Origin: Parabacteroides sp. PH5-46
GTDB taxonomy: Bacteria; Bacteroidota; Bacteroidia; Bacteroidales; Tannerellaceae
Length of the DNA stretch: 64,000 bases
NCBI RefSeq assembly: GCF_029892785.1
Contig: NZ_JARXXA010000003.1
Span: 186,001-250,000 of the forward strand
Reading direction: 5' to 3'
Part shown: piece by piece, positions 33,616-42,966 of the stretch
How positions within the stretch are numbered: position 1 is the stretch's first letter
How the letters are laid out: each line of letters opens with the position of its first letter
Position numbers and translations under genes: made by a program
Notes under the pieces: generated by a model
Told to the model about the DNA's origin: nothing
The model's input: the letters and a program-made list of their open reading frames with translations, nothing else
The model's database searches: none

Positions 33616-35310
33616 TTATTTCATTTTAATTAGTAACTGACGCTTATTTATGTCTGCCCATTCCACCATCAGGTTGCGGAAAGCTGCATAGTCGGCAGGA
33701 GTTATCAGTTGCTTTTTCATCTCCAGATTGCGTTTTACTTCTACTGAGTTGCCGTTTTGTGTAATAGTATAGCTTGCTTTGCCCGCTGCATTATCTGTTG
33801 TTTTAGTTGTTGCAGGAGTACTCAGTTCCATACCTGCCGGTAGTTGGATTGTGTAGCTAATGCTTTCTGTTGCTTTATATGGTACCAGCAGATGCTGATT
33901 TCGTTTGCTGTTATAGTTCTTGTAAGCAGCATTGGAAATACTGTTCGGAGCCTCCGGTAAGCTGAGAAGGATATATCCGTTATTGTTCTTCAGTTTTTGT
34001 TCTGTTTTCTCGCTAACGGTTGCTTTTCCTTTATTTGTGTAAGGGATAAAGGCCTCTCCGATAGTCGCATTTGCCTGTATGTCAGCTTTATCTGGGGATA
34101 ATGTGATGGTATACGTATAATCCAGCTTGGTAGAAGGAGTTTGGAAGTTTACCTTTTTTCCAGGATTAGTCAGGCTTATATACTGGGCATATTCACTATA
34201 CCAGCCGGCATCCGACATCTTCATCTGTTTGGGAGTCAGCAGGAATTGTTTACCGTCTGCAGAAGCCAGGATAAACCAGTCGGCAACAGCGCTTAATCCG
34301 TAACAATTCTGGTCGGCAGGGGTGTAGTATGCGGCTACTGTTTCTGCTTTTATTCCGCTAGCGTTCAACAGAGCAGCCAGCATGTTCAGTTTTTCTACTT
34401 CCGTACCGTAAGCAGTGGTAACAACATCGTCTGTAGAACGGATACGAAAAGCTGTTTCCTGCAAAGACAAACGGCTGAATCCTACATTATCTGTTACATG
34501 TTTCAGCAACGCATATATCTTTTCCGTATCTGATGTAAGGCCTTCTGTTAGTGTTTCCGACAAAGACAACATCGGCATATCCCGTTCCGGAGCAAACTGC
34601 GCATTCAGGGTTTCGAGTGCCTTTTGATTGGAAGCATAGGTAGAGGCCAACAAGATTTGCCTGTCTCCTCCCAAAGCCGTAACCTGCGGAGCCATAGAAG
34701 CAGCCGGTAGGTTGCGGATCTTCCAACTTACTTGTTTTACACCGTTTGCTGTACTTTCCGAGGGCTTAACGTTTGAATTAACTAATGAGTAAAACAGTGG
34801 TTTACTTTCTGGAACAGAGATTGTAAGAGTATAATCCTTTACCGGAGAGGTCTGTTCTATCGGCTCACATAGATCCAGCTCGGGAAGGTATCCCGCTTTG
34901 GAAACAATGGAGTAATCCAGGTAGATGGTAGCGCCTAGCTCCAATCCGGTATGTACAACAACCATCTCTTTCAGGTGATTATAAGCCGGAGCGTTAGCTG
35001 CCTGACGGGGAAGCACTTCCACAAAGGCATTTTCCGGGGTCTTTATAATGGTACCGTCTTTCTGCTTGGTGTACGATGTATGTATCTTTAATTCCTGAAA
35101 CTTTGGATTGTAGACAATGAAGCTCTCGCCATAGGTACGGTTCATAGCTGTATGTGTGAAGATCGTCAGCTCCATATTATAACGAAACTCCTGGATACCG
35201 TCCGAATGCAGCGTATATGTCTTGGACAATACCCCATACTCCGCCTCCGATGCAGCAAACAAAGAAACCGAAGCAATTAATAACAAAAACAGAATATATA
35301 TCTTTTTCAT
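33616..35310 (-). CDS. DUF3857/transglutaminase-fold protein with a degenerate active site
   Basis: A 564-aa exported protein (signal peptide 1-19). It has an N-terminal DUF3857 beta domain (about 25-240) and a transglutaminase-like fold (about 265-370). In the expected Cys position of the fold the sequence reads AYGTEVEKLN instead of the GVCKD of the neighbouring paralogue, and the His and Asp positions (ADWF, LLTPKQ) also deviate. It is therefore likely non-catalytic, perhaps a binding partner. 9 bp upstream of the TerB-C-like gene and 10 bp after the active paralogue. Confidence 0.75.
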   Translation of the reverse strand: MKKIYILFLLLIASVSLFAASEAEYGVLSKTYTLHSDGIQEFRYNMELTIFTHTAMNRTYGESFIVYNPKFQELKIHTSYTKQKDGTIIKTPENAFVEVLPRQAANAPAYNHLKEMVVVHTGLELGATIYLDYSIVSKAGYLPELDLCEPIEQTSPVKDYTLTISVPESKPLFYSLVNSNVKPSESTANGVKQVSWKIRNLPAASMAPQVTALGGDRQILLASTYASNQKALETLNAQFAPERDMPMLSLSETLTEGLTSDTEKIYALLKHVTDNVGFSRLSLQETAFRIRSTDDVVTTAYGTEVEKLNMLAALLNASGIKAETVAAYYTPADQNCYGLSAVADWFILASADGKQFLLTPKQMKMSDAGWYSEYAQYISLTNPGKKVNFQTPSTKLDYTYTITLSPDKADIQANATIGEAFIPYTNKGKATVSEKTEQKLKNNNGYILLSLPEAPNSISNAAYKNYNSKRNQHLLVPYKATESISYTIQLPAGMELSTPATTKTTDNAAGKASYTITQNGNSVEVKRNLEMKKQLITPADYAAFRNLMVEWADINKRQLLIKMK

Positions 35311-35320
35311 AAGTTCTTTT

Positions 35321-37285
35321 TTATTTTGTTAATATCACGTATTCTCCGAAGCTCTTGTAGTTGTTTACGGCAGTACGGAAACCGTCCCAGTCGGAGGCAT
35401 CGTATACACGTTTCTTTAGTGTCAGCTTCTGATAGAGATTAAGTTCGTTTCCCTCTTGACGTAAATAGCCTTCAAAGTCGGCTGCTCCGCTTTGACTGGA
35501 TTCTCTTTGGGCTGCTGTTGCCAATTTATACCCTTTGGGTAGTTGGGTGATTTCCTTTAATTCTACCAGGCGTGAGCAGGCATCTTTAAAGCCGTATTCC
35601 CGCTTTTCCATGTTTGTATTGATACGAAGGAAGGATTGTACGGAAGTATACAAATTATTCATCACCATTGGTTTGAATAACATTTCTTCTTTACCCATAA
35701 TGGCATAATCCGGTATTTCGTAGTGGAAGGTTATCTTGATAGGCGCTGCCTGATAGTCTTTGGGGTTCTTGCCATAGTCTACACTGATTAACTTAGCTTT
35801 AGGCGAAACAGCTAATAATTGCTGCTCCATTGTATTTTGCCATTCAGTCTGCCAGCCTTGTGTAAAGATGCGGCGGATATTACTGTCCGACTGTCCTTCG
35901 GCGGTAATGGTGAATTGTCCGCTTAATGTACCTTTTGTATCTAACTTATTGGTAGCTATGATGCGGACAAAGTGGTTTTCGGGAGGTGAAAGAGGTGTTT
36001 CAAGTAAGTCAGATCCCTCAGGAACGCCTGGTAAATAGTTTTGTTGCTGTTCGGCACTGCTCCACAATTCGCGTACGAAAGGAACCCAGGTCGGGTCGAG
36101 TGGCATATAGGTTCCGTTTGATAGCTTAACAACTGCTACGCAATGGTTGAAGTGGTCTGCCGGAATCTTTTCCACCCGGCTACCAGCCATCGTCATAGCG
36201 GGGTAAGACTCAAAGCCAGCCATGCGCAGGAAAGAAACCAATGTTCCGGCAATATCTTTGCACACGCCGCAGCGGTCTGTATAATTCATCTTTGTATTGT
36301 GCAGGGTATAGCCTTCACCTTTGCCCATGGAGATACCGGAATAGCGGATATTATCAGCCACCCAGTGGGTGAGCACTTCAATCTTCTCCATTTCGGTTTT
36401 CTTTCCTTTGATCAGCTCGTCTACCTTTTTCTGTGCCTCGGGTAGTGCGGCGAAGCTGTCGTAGTCTTCGTTTACTTTGTAGAACCACAGCGATTTATCC
36501 TGCCACTTGGGAGTAGATGACATAAACAATTTGGGAGCCGCATCGAACAGGTCTACCATATTGGCTTCCCGCTTGAACGGTAGCATATCCCTCATGGCAA
36601 AAGTATATGTTTTGCGATTATTGTCTTCAAAACGTACGGAAGAAGAACATTCGCCCTGATAGAACTGGAATTGAAGTTCTTTTTCCATCGGGACAGATAC
36701 CTCATATACTTTACGAACGGTAGGTTCAGATGCCCAGAATGGAACAATGTCATAAAATTGGCCGCGCATGGGTGGTATGAAGCGCGATTCGTCATCGTCT
36801 CCACTCAGCAAAGCGTATGTAAATCCTTTTTTAGCTATTTCGTATTCCACGATGTCACCGGGTTCCAACCAGCCGATTTCCAACATGATCTGTCGAGCTC
36901 CCCAAAAGATAGCACGTGCAGGAGCCGCATAGTCACAAGCCTTGCTAACATCAAGACCTACCACATCTCCGTTGGCACGATAGACAACCGCATAGCGAAA
37001 CTCAGCAAAAGCTGTCAGCGGATCATAATCATATATTACCGTACGATTGTTAACTGCACCATTAGGCGTCAGCACTTTAAATGCTTTATAAATAGCAAAA
37101 GAGCCCGACCCGGTTGGCTGAACCGTAACCGATATACTGTCGAGCAAGGTCACACTATCAAAGCCTTTATACGCTTCCGGCTTTTCCAGAGTAGGATCTT
37201 GTGGAAATTGGCATACTTCTCCGTTCTGTGCATATGCAGATACACTGAAAAGAATACCTAAACAAATAATTATCAAGTGTTTCAT
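35321..37285 (-). CDS. DUF3857 and transglutaminase-like protein
   Basis: A 654-aa exported protein (signal peptide 1-19). DUF3857 domain (about 50-230) and a transglutaminase-like core (about 295-405) with an intact triad: Cys342 in RCGVCKD, His381 in DHFNHC and Asp397 in LDPTW. A C-terminal beta domain follows. Homologues are common in Bacteroidetes, acting in the periplasm or at the outer membrane, with unproven substrates. First gene of the five-gene operon; only a weak promoter-like TATCTTAG lies just upstream (about 37325). Confidence 0.82.
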   Translation of the reverse strand: MKHLIIICLGILFSVSAYAQNGEVCQFPQDPTLEKPEAYKGFDSVTLLDSISVTVQPTGSGSFAIYKAFKVLTPNGAVNNRTVIYDYDPLTAFAEFRYAVVYRANGDVVGLDVSKACDYAAPARAIFWGARQIMLEIGWLEPGDIVEYEIAKKGFTYALLSGDDDESRFIPPMRGQFYDIVPFWASEPTVRKVYEVSVPMEKELQFQFYQGECSSSVRFEDNNRKTYTFAMRDMLPFKREANMVDLFDAAPKLFMSSTPKWQDKSLWFYKVNEDYDSFAALPEAQKKVDELIKGKKTEMEKIEVLTHWVADNIRYSGISMGKGEGYTLHNTKMNYTDRCGVCKDIAGTLVSFLRMAGFESYPAMTMAGSRVEKIPADHFNHCVAVVKLSNGTYMPLDPTWVPFVRELWSSAEQQQNYLPGVPEGSDLLETPLSPPENHFVRIIATNKLDTKGTLSGQFTITAEGQSDSNIRRIFTQGWQTEWQNTMEQQLLAVSPKAKLISVDYGKNPKDYQAAPIKITFHYEIPDYAIMGKEEMLFKPMVMNNLYTSVQSFLRINTNMEKREYGFKDACSRLVELKEITQLPKGYKLATAAQRESSQSGAADFEGYLRQEGNELNLYQKLTLKKRVYDASDWDGFRTAVNNYKSFGEYVILTK

Positions 37286-37354
37286 CCGTATTATGTGTTT
37301 AAGTTACTATATCTACCCGCTAAGATACACTTTTTTGGTAAAAAATATCTAACC

Positions 37355-39394
37355 TTATGCTATTGCTATTTCTTTGCAGGCGGCACGATCTATTTTACCG
37401 CTTGGAGTGAGGGGGATGCTTTTAACAGCTATGATATGTTTGGGGTATTCGTATGAGGGGAGCAGCTCCTTGATTTGTTGCTCTGTTTCTTTATTAATGA
37501 TGTCTGTTTCTATCAGTAAGACAATGGCTTCTCCGAATTTGGGGTCAGGAGCGGAGGTAATGGCAAAGGGGAATGATAGGATAGTAGATAGCTTCTCTTC
37601 CAACACTTCTGCCTGTACTTTGATACCTCCTGTGTTGATGGTATTGTCTTTCCTTCCCAGGATGCGGAAGCTTCCGTTGAGGTATATCTTGGCTATATCA
37701 TTCGTTTCCAAAGGTTCATCGCATATTTGGAGCGCTTCTATTATAAGGGTGTTTTCGTTAGACAGACGGAGTGTGACAGCCGGGAATGGGGTATAGGCTG
37801 ATGAAGCCTCTTGGCCATTCAAACGTCGCATGGCGATATGAGACAAGGTTTCCGTCATGCCGTAAGTAGCATATATTTCGTTTGTGAAGGATTGTAAGGC
37901 TTTTTCCAGAGCCGGATCAATCATTCCTCCTCCTATAATCAGCTTCTTAATCCTACCCAGTCGTTCTTTTTCTTCCGGGATTTGCAATGAGTTGTAGACT
38001 TGCTGAGGCGTCATTGCTGCGAAATCAAGCGGTGTATCCACATCCTTTAATGGATGTCCGGAGGCTTTCCTGACTATTAATTGAAGCTCCTGTACAAGCG
38101 CACGTACAACCATCATCTTGGCTCCGATATATTGCAGAGGCATACACAGTAAGGCGGTATCTCCCTTTTGCAAATCAAGGAAAGAACACGTTTGTCGCGC
38201 ACTGTAAATCATCTTTTCTTTCTCAACAGAAAGTGCCTTAGGACAGCCCGTAGAGCCGGATGTCTGCACTGTTACAAAAGGTGACTCATCAAACCATTCC
38301 CCCAAAAAAGCAAAGTATTCCTTATACCCCTCCGTATAGTCCTGATCAGGCGAATAACAAAGAAAGTCTTTCCGTATAGCAAGCGGCATCTCAATATTAT
38401 TGATGAAAAGCCCCCCGGTACCCAGCCCTTGATAAATAGCCCCGTGCTGCGTTCTGCGTGTTCCGTTCTGCGTCAGCTTCGCTGACCACTGAGCAATCGC
38501 ATTCAGCCCAATATTGGATTCTAAGGCAGAGGTAATCCACCAACCAATCCCTTGTTTTTCAGCTTCCGCAATCCACTCTTCACAGCCCGACATACCTCCA
38601 TGCAGAGAGGGTTTTAGTATAATGTATTGAGGCTGGATCGTTGTTAGGAGGCGGTGTTTCTCTTCTAATTGGTTACAGCCGATCAGTTCTTCGTCTAATG
38701 CAATGGGGATGGGCGTTTGGCGGCATAGTTGAGCCATGTCCTCCCATTGTCCGGCATGGATGGGTTGCTCTATTGAGTGGATATCCAACTCTGCCAGCCG
38801 TTTCAGTTTATCCAAGGCCGTATCAGGGGTAAAGGCGCCGTTGGCATCTACGCGGAGTTCAATCTCTTTTACGCTAAAGTGCTGTCGGATATAGCGAAGC
38901 AAGTCCAGTTCCTCTTCAAAGTTAATGGCTCCGATCTTTAATTTGATACAGCGGAAACCGGCCTTTAACTTCGCCTCAATCTGCTCCAGCATCCTTTGGT
39001 GACTTCCCATCCAGATCAGCCCATTGATAGGAATACCAGCTTCTCCGCGCGAGAAAGGAGTATCCCACAAAGCAAAGCTATCTGTTTCAAAATGCCGGAA
39101 AGCCGTTTCCAGCCCAAAGAGCATCGAAGGGTAGGGGCGAAGCACCTCCTTGTCTAAAACACCCGTCCGTTCAATCTGCCGACAAATATCCTGCAAGATA
39201 TGCCCATAGTCCGGCAGATCATCACAACTCAGATTCGGCAGAGGGGCACATTCTCCAATTCCCCACTTCTGATGTTCCGCTGACTTTATTAGTACGTACC
39301 AGGTTTTACGCGTTGTATAGATGCCTCTTGATGTTCCAGCAGGTTGGCGGAACATCAATTGAAAATTGAAAATTGAAAATTGAAAGCGGGTCAC
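37355..39394 (-). CDS. MenC-MenE fusion: o-succinylbenzoate synthase and o-succinylbenzoate-CoA ligase
   Basis: A 679-aa protein. Residues about 14-350 are an enolase-superfamily Men[45 protein letters not shown] and SALESNIG supply the metal ligands and catalytic Lys. Residues about 365-679 are a MenE-type acyl-CoA ligase: [40 protein letters not shown] and TPSGKIDR. It thus joins two successive steps of menaquinone synthesis. The frame starts at GTG 39394 (GTGA overlap with menB); the first 13 codons come from a repeat. ATG 39355 is an alternative start. Confidence 0.92.
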   Translation of the reverse strand: MTRFQFSIFNFQLMFRQPAGTSRGIYTTRKTWYVLIKSAEHQKWGIGECAPLPNLSCDDLPDYGHILQDICRQIERTGVLDKEVLRPYPSMLFGLETAFRHFETDSFALWDTPFSRGEAGIPINGLIWMGSHQRMLEQIEAKLKAGFRCIKLKIGAINFEEELDLLRYIRQHFSVKEIELRVDANGAFTPDTALDKLKRLAELDIHSIEQPIHAGQWEDMAQLCRQTPIPIALDEELIGCNQLEEKHRLLTTIQPQYIILKPSLHGGMSGCEEWIAEAEKQGIGWWITSALESNIGLNAIAQWSAKLTQNGTRRTQHGAIYQGLGTGGLFINNIEMPLAIRKDFLCYSPDQDYTEGYKEYFAFLGEWFDESPFVTVQTSGSTGCPKALSVEKEKMIYSARQTCSFLDLQKGDTALLCMPLQYIGAKMMVVRALVQELQLIVRKASGHPLKDVDTPLDFAAMTPQQVYNSLQIPEEKERLGRIKKLIIGGGMIDPALEKALQSFTNEIYATYGMTETLSHIAMRRLNGQEASSAYTPFPAVTLRLSNENTLIIEALQICDEPLETNDIAKIYLNGSFRILGRKDNTINTGGIKVQAEVLEEKLSTILSFPFAITSAPDPKFGEAIVLLIETDIINKETEQQIKELLPSYEYPKHIIAVKSIPLTPSGKIDRAACKEIAIA
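38443..38474. repeat. Repeat-derived stretch inside menC-menE
   Basis: The sequence GCGTGTTCCGTTCT (38457-38470) within CTGCGTTCTGCGT repeats is also found in the 3' end of the RlmD gene near 60204. It is translated here as NGTRRTQHG, between conserved MenC segments. Confidence 0.5.
39357..39385. repeat. Tandem ATTGAAA repeat at the menB/menC junction
   Basis: Tandem GAAAATT units cover 39357-39385. The reading frame passes through them and encodes [10 protein letters not shown], the N-terminal strand of MenC. Confidence 0.65.
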
Positions 39395-40209
39395 GGGAAT
39401 TTAGGGTATTGCTTGAAATTGGGTTTGCGCTTTTCTAAGAAGGCTTGTTTGCCTTCTTGGGCTTCTTCCGTGAGGTAGTATAGTAGGGTGGCGTCTCCGG
39501 CCAGTTCTTGTATGCCGGCTTGTCCGTCGAGTTCGGCATTCAGTCCGGCTTTGATCATGCGGAGAGCCAAGGGGCTGTGCATCATTATGGTTTCGGCCCA
39601 GTCTACTACTTCGTCTTCCAACTTATCAAAGGGGACTACCTTGTTCACCAATCCCATATCCAGTGCTTCCTGTGCGTTGTATTGGCGGCAGAGGAACCAT
39701 ATTTCCCTGGCTTTCTTTTGTCCTACGATACGTGCCAGGTAGGCAGAACCGAAACCGGCATCAAAGCTGCCTACGCGAGGACCTGTTTGTCCGAAGATGG
39801 CATTTTCGGAAGCAATGGAGAGGTCGCACACTACGTGCAATACGTGCCCGCCTCCGATGGCGTATCCGTTTACCATAGCGATAACCGGCTTGGGCAGAGA
39901 GCGGATTTGCTTTTGTACGTCCAGTACATTCAGACGTGGAACGCCGTCTTTGCCTATGTAGCCGCCTTTGCCTTTTACGTTTTGATCACCACCTGAGCAG
40001 AAAGCCTTATCGCCTGCTCCTGTGAGGACTACTACACATATATCCTGCTCTTCCCGGCAGATACGCAAAGCATCGCTCATCTCTGTTGTAGTGGTAGGAG
40101 TGAAGGCATTACGATAGCGGGGACGGTTGATCGTGATCCGTGCGATTCCATTATAAAAATCAAACAGAATATCTTCATACTCTTTGATAGTTGTCCATTC
40201 TCTTGCCAT
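39391..40209 (-). CDS. menB: 1,4-dihydroxy-2-naphthoyl-CoA synthase
   Basis: A 272-aa crotonase-family enzyme with [35 protein letters not shown] and [20 protein letters not shown], the DHNA-CoA synthase signatures. It cyclises o-succinylbenzoyl-CoA. 2 bp after the menD stop; overlaps the menC-menE start by GTGA. Confidence 0.96.
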   Translation of the reverse strand: MAREWTTIKEYEDILFDFYNGIARITINRPRYRNAFTPTTTTEMSDALRICREEQDICVVVLTGAGDKAFCSGGDQNVKGKGGYIGKDGVPRLNVLDVQKQIRSLPKPVIAMVNGYAIGGGHVLHVVCDLSIASENAIFGQTGPRVGSFDAGFGSAYLARIVGQKKAREIWFLCRQYNAQEALDMGLVNKVVPFDKLEDEVVDWAETIMMHSPLALRMIKAGLNAELDGQAGIQELAGDATLLYYLTEEAQEGKQAFLEKRKPNFKQYPKFP

Positions 40210-40211
40210 AT

Positions 40212-41891
40212 TTATTTTCTTTTAAGTTCGTGATAGTAATTGCGCAGTATTTCCGTATTCTTGTCCATAGAGGTAAACACCTCCATCAGTATGGGTTTGT
40301 TGCTTCTGTTGTCTATAAATAGAGGCATTTTCTCTGTCAGTTCTTCTTCATTGGAAACTGATAAGTAAGCGACTCCTGCCGATTCAGCCCAGGCTTTTGC
40401 ACTTGTCTGGTGCGATGCGGAAATATAGGTGTCCAGGGCTTCGGACTTATTCAAGCCGGGAAGCGCGTAGAATATCTCGCCTCCTCCATTATTGTTCAAT
40501 AGGATACGCAGGTTTCTGTTCAGTTGCTTGTTCCACAGGGCGTTCATGTCATAGAAGAAGGCCAGGTCGCCAATCAATAGAAAGGTTGGCTGGTTGCTTA
40601 CCGAGGCATATCCTACAGCAGTAGACATACAGCCGTCTATACCGCTTGTCCCGCGATTACAGTAAAAGCGGATCTTTTTCCGGACAGGGAATAGCTGAGC
40701 CAGACGAACAGACGAACTATTGGCCAGATGCAATACGGAATCAGCCGGTACCGTTTCCATAAAAAACTGAATAGCCCGCAAGTCGGAAAAGTCTTTAATT
40801 TCAGGTGCCGGAAGACGGTTTACTGCATTTCCCCATTGCGAACCGTAGGGTTTGTTATTGTCTGGAGTGTCGTAGGATGCCAGATAATCGAGTACCGCTG
40901 CCGGGTCTGCTTCTATCAGGTGAGTCAGGCATTGGAATAGGTCTACTATTTCGCCTGAGGGTGAAATGTGCCAATGCTCTTCCGGTGGATAGCTTTGCAA
41001 GAATTGTTTGACTCTTTTGGAAACAAGATGTCCTCCGAAAGTAATCAATAGATCCGGCGCGTAGACTGCCTTTTCTTCTTTGGCTAATGTATATAGAAAC
41101 TCGTCGAAATGGGCTGTGATATAAGGCGATTGGATATTGGAAAGCTGTTCGGCCAGGATTACGCAATCATAATCTTCGGCCAGTACTTCCAGTACTTTGC
41201 GGATGGTATCTGTCTCCCAAAGCAGTTGTCCTACAACGATCATCCGCCTGCCGAAGCGTTTGAAGCGTTCGCCAAAGCCTCCTTTTTCTAATTGTTCGTC
41301 TATTTCCCGTTGAGGCATACAGCGGTTTATTTTCCGGACTTCGGGAAGCCTTATTTCCGTATATTCAAACAAAGGTTCAGACAGGGGGACGTTGATTTGA
41401 ACCGGTCCGCATGTATAATGGTTTAGCTCTTGCAAGGCTTCGTTTATCAGACGGTTGCAGTACCATTCGTCTGCTGCGGTTGCTATTTCAGGCAGTTGAA
41501 CGGACTTCCGCACCAAGGTATTGAAGATACCGGGCTGGGGAAGGGTTTGTCCCGCCATTTGTCCGATCCAGGCAGCGGGACGGTCGGCTGTTATCAGCAA
41601 CATCGGCAGTTGCATATAATAGGCCTCGGCAACAGCAGAACCCAGGTTCAGGACTGCCGTACCCGATGTACAGCAAACGGCTGCTGGTTTCCCGGTTTGC
41701 AAGATAATACCAAGGGTATAGAAACCGGCGCTTCTTTCGTCTACTACCGTATGGCAGATGAAGTAAGGATCTGCTACAAGTGAATGAGTAATAGGTGAAT
41801 TACGCGAGCCGGGAGAGAGAACGACCTGTTGTATTTCGTATGCTTTTAATAGAGCAAGTAGTTGTAAGACATTTTTATGATTAGAATACAT
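40212..41891 (-). CDS. menD: 2-succinyl-5-enolpyruvyl-6-hydroxy-3-cyclohexene-1-carboxylate synthase
   Basis: A 559-aa ThDP-dependent enzyme: [13 protein letters not shown] near the N-terminus, [14 protein letters not shown], the central domain, and the ThDP/Mg motif [10 protein letters not shown]...[10 protein letters not shown] in the C-terminal third. It condenses isochorismate with 2-oxoglutarate. Its start overlaps the menF stop by 11 bp. Confidence 0.96.
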   Translation of the reverse strand: MYSNHKNVLQLLALLKAYEIQQVVLSPGSRNSPITHSLVADPYFICHTVVDERSAGFYTLGIILQTGKPAAVCCTSGTAVLNLGSAVAEAYYMQLPMLLITADRPAAWIGQMAGQTLPQPGIFNTLVRKSVQLPEIATAADEWYCNRLINEALQELNHYTCGPVQINVPLSEPLFEYTEIRLPEVRKINRCMPQREIDEQLEKGGFGERFKRFGRRMIVVGQLLWETDTIRKVLEVLAEDYDCVILAEQLSNIQSPYITAHFDEFLYTLAKEEKAVYAPDLLITFGGHLVSKRVKQFLQSYPPEEHWHISPSGEIVDLFQCLTHLIEADPAAVLDYLASYDTPDNNKPYGSQWGNAVNRLPAPEIKDFSDLRAIQFFMETVPADSVLHLANSSSVRLAQLFPVRKKIRFYCNRGTSGIDGCMSTAVGYASVSNQPTFLLIGDLAFFYDMNALWNKQLNRNLRILLNNNGGGEIFYALPGLNKSEALDTYISASHQTSAKAWAESAGVAYLSVSNEEELTEKMPLFIDNRSNKPILMEVFTSMDKNTEILRNYYHELKRK

Positions 41892-42966
41892 AATTATCTG
41901 CTTTTGTTAAGTATAACATTGTTTGCAGTTTATCTTCCGTTTCTTTCCATTCTTGTTCAAGTACGGAAGACGGTAGCAAACCGCCACCGGCATACAAAGT
42001 AAACGAATTACTGTGAATGTTCATACATCGCAGATTCACATAAAGATCACTTTTCTTTTCGGGATCCAATTGTCCGATAAATCCGGAGTAGTAGCGGCGG
42101 TTATAGCCTTCATGATCCAGGATAAAGCGGTACGCCTCTTCTTTGGGCAGGCCCGAAACAGCAGGTGTAGGATGCAATAATTTCAACAAGTTACCCAATA
42201 GGTTGGTATCGGGAAGTGAAAAATGGAAATCAGTCCGCAGATGAGCCAGTTCCCCGGCTCGTACGGTATAAGGTCCGTTCTCTGCCGGATGGATTCCAAA
42301 CGAAGATAGTTGTGTTCGTATATAGAAAGATACGAGCATTTGCTCGATCAGGTTTTTATCGTCCCATGATTTGGGAAGGGCTCCTTCCAGAAGGGGTTGG
42401 GTACCGGCTATGGCAACCGTATTCCATACGTTTCCTTCGCCACAGAGTAGCATTTCCGGCGTACTTCCGAGCCAGGTTCCGGTTTGGGGAGTATGGCACA
42501 GGTAGACATACGAACGGGTATATTTGCTACAGGCATGAAGAAAGGCGCGAACGGGCGAAAAACCTTCTTCGCGCGGAATATCTATACTGCGCGAAAGGAC
42601 TAATTTCCTAAACTGTTTCTCACGTATCGGATGGATAAAAGAGGCGAAACGTTCGGCATAGTCCTCTCCGGTTTCCGTATCTTTTCTCTTTTCTCCTTTT
42701 TTCCCTTTTTCTGCAAAGCCTTGAAAAGGAATTTCTTTCTCTATGGAAGGCCGCATCAAAACGATGGGGGAGTTGTCTGATACGGCAAAGGGGGCAATTA
42801 CAAAGCCTTTTTGTCCGTTCAGCTCATTGATGGTATTTAATAGGGTAGGAGGTTCTTCTCCCTGCATAAGGAAATGCAAGGTCTTTTCCTCCGGGTTGCG
42901 GTAAATGGCAAAGCTCCGGTTTTCACCGATGTACGTATCTAAGATATGTAGTTCTTCTGAACTCAT
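41881..42966 (-). CDS. menF: Isochorismate synthase
   Basis: A 361-aa chorismate-binding enzyme, shorter at the N-terminus than many MenF/EntC proteins but with the full C-terminal catalytic core: RKLVLSRS, YVYLCHTPQTGTWLGSTPE, TVAIAGTQ, AGELAHLRT, HPTPAVSGLPKEEA, and RRYYSGFIG. It converts chorismate to isochorismate. Overlaps the HAD-thioesterase gene by 4 bp. Confidence 0.94.
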   Translation of the reverse strand: MSSEELHILDTYIGENRSFAIYRNPEEKTLHFLMQGEEPPTLLNTINELNGQKGFVIAPFAVSDNSPIVLMRPSIEKEIPFQGFAEKGKKGEKRKDTETGEDYAERFASFIHPIREKQFRKLVLSRSIDIPREEGFSPVRAFLHACSKYTRSYVYLCHTPQTGTWLGSTPEMLLCGEGNVWNTVAIAGTQPLLEGALPKSWDDKNLIEQMLVSFYIRTQLSSFGIHPAENGPYTVRAGELAHLRTDFHFSLPDTNLLGNLLKLLHPTPAVSGLPKEEAYRFILDHEGYNRRYYSGFIGQLDPEKKSDLYVNLRCMNIHSNSFTLYAGGGLLPSSVLEQEWKETEDKLQTMLYLTKADNYVF

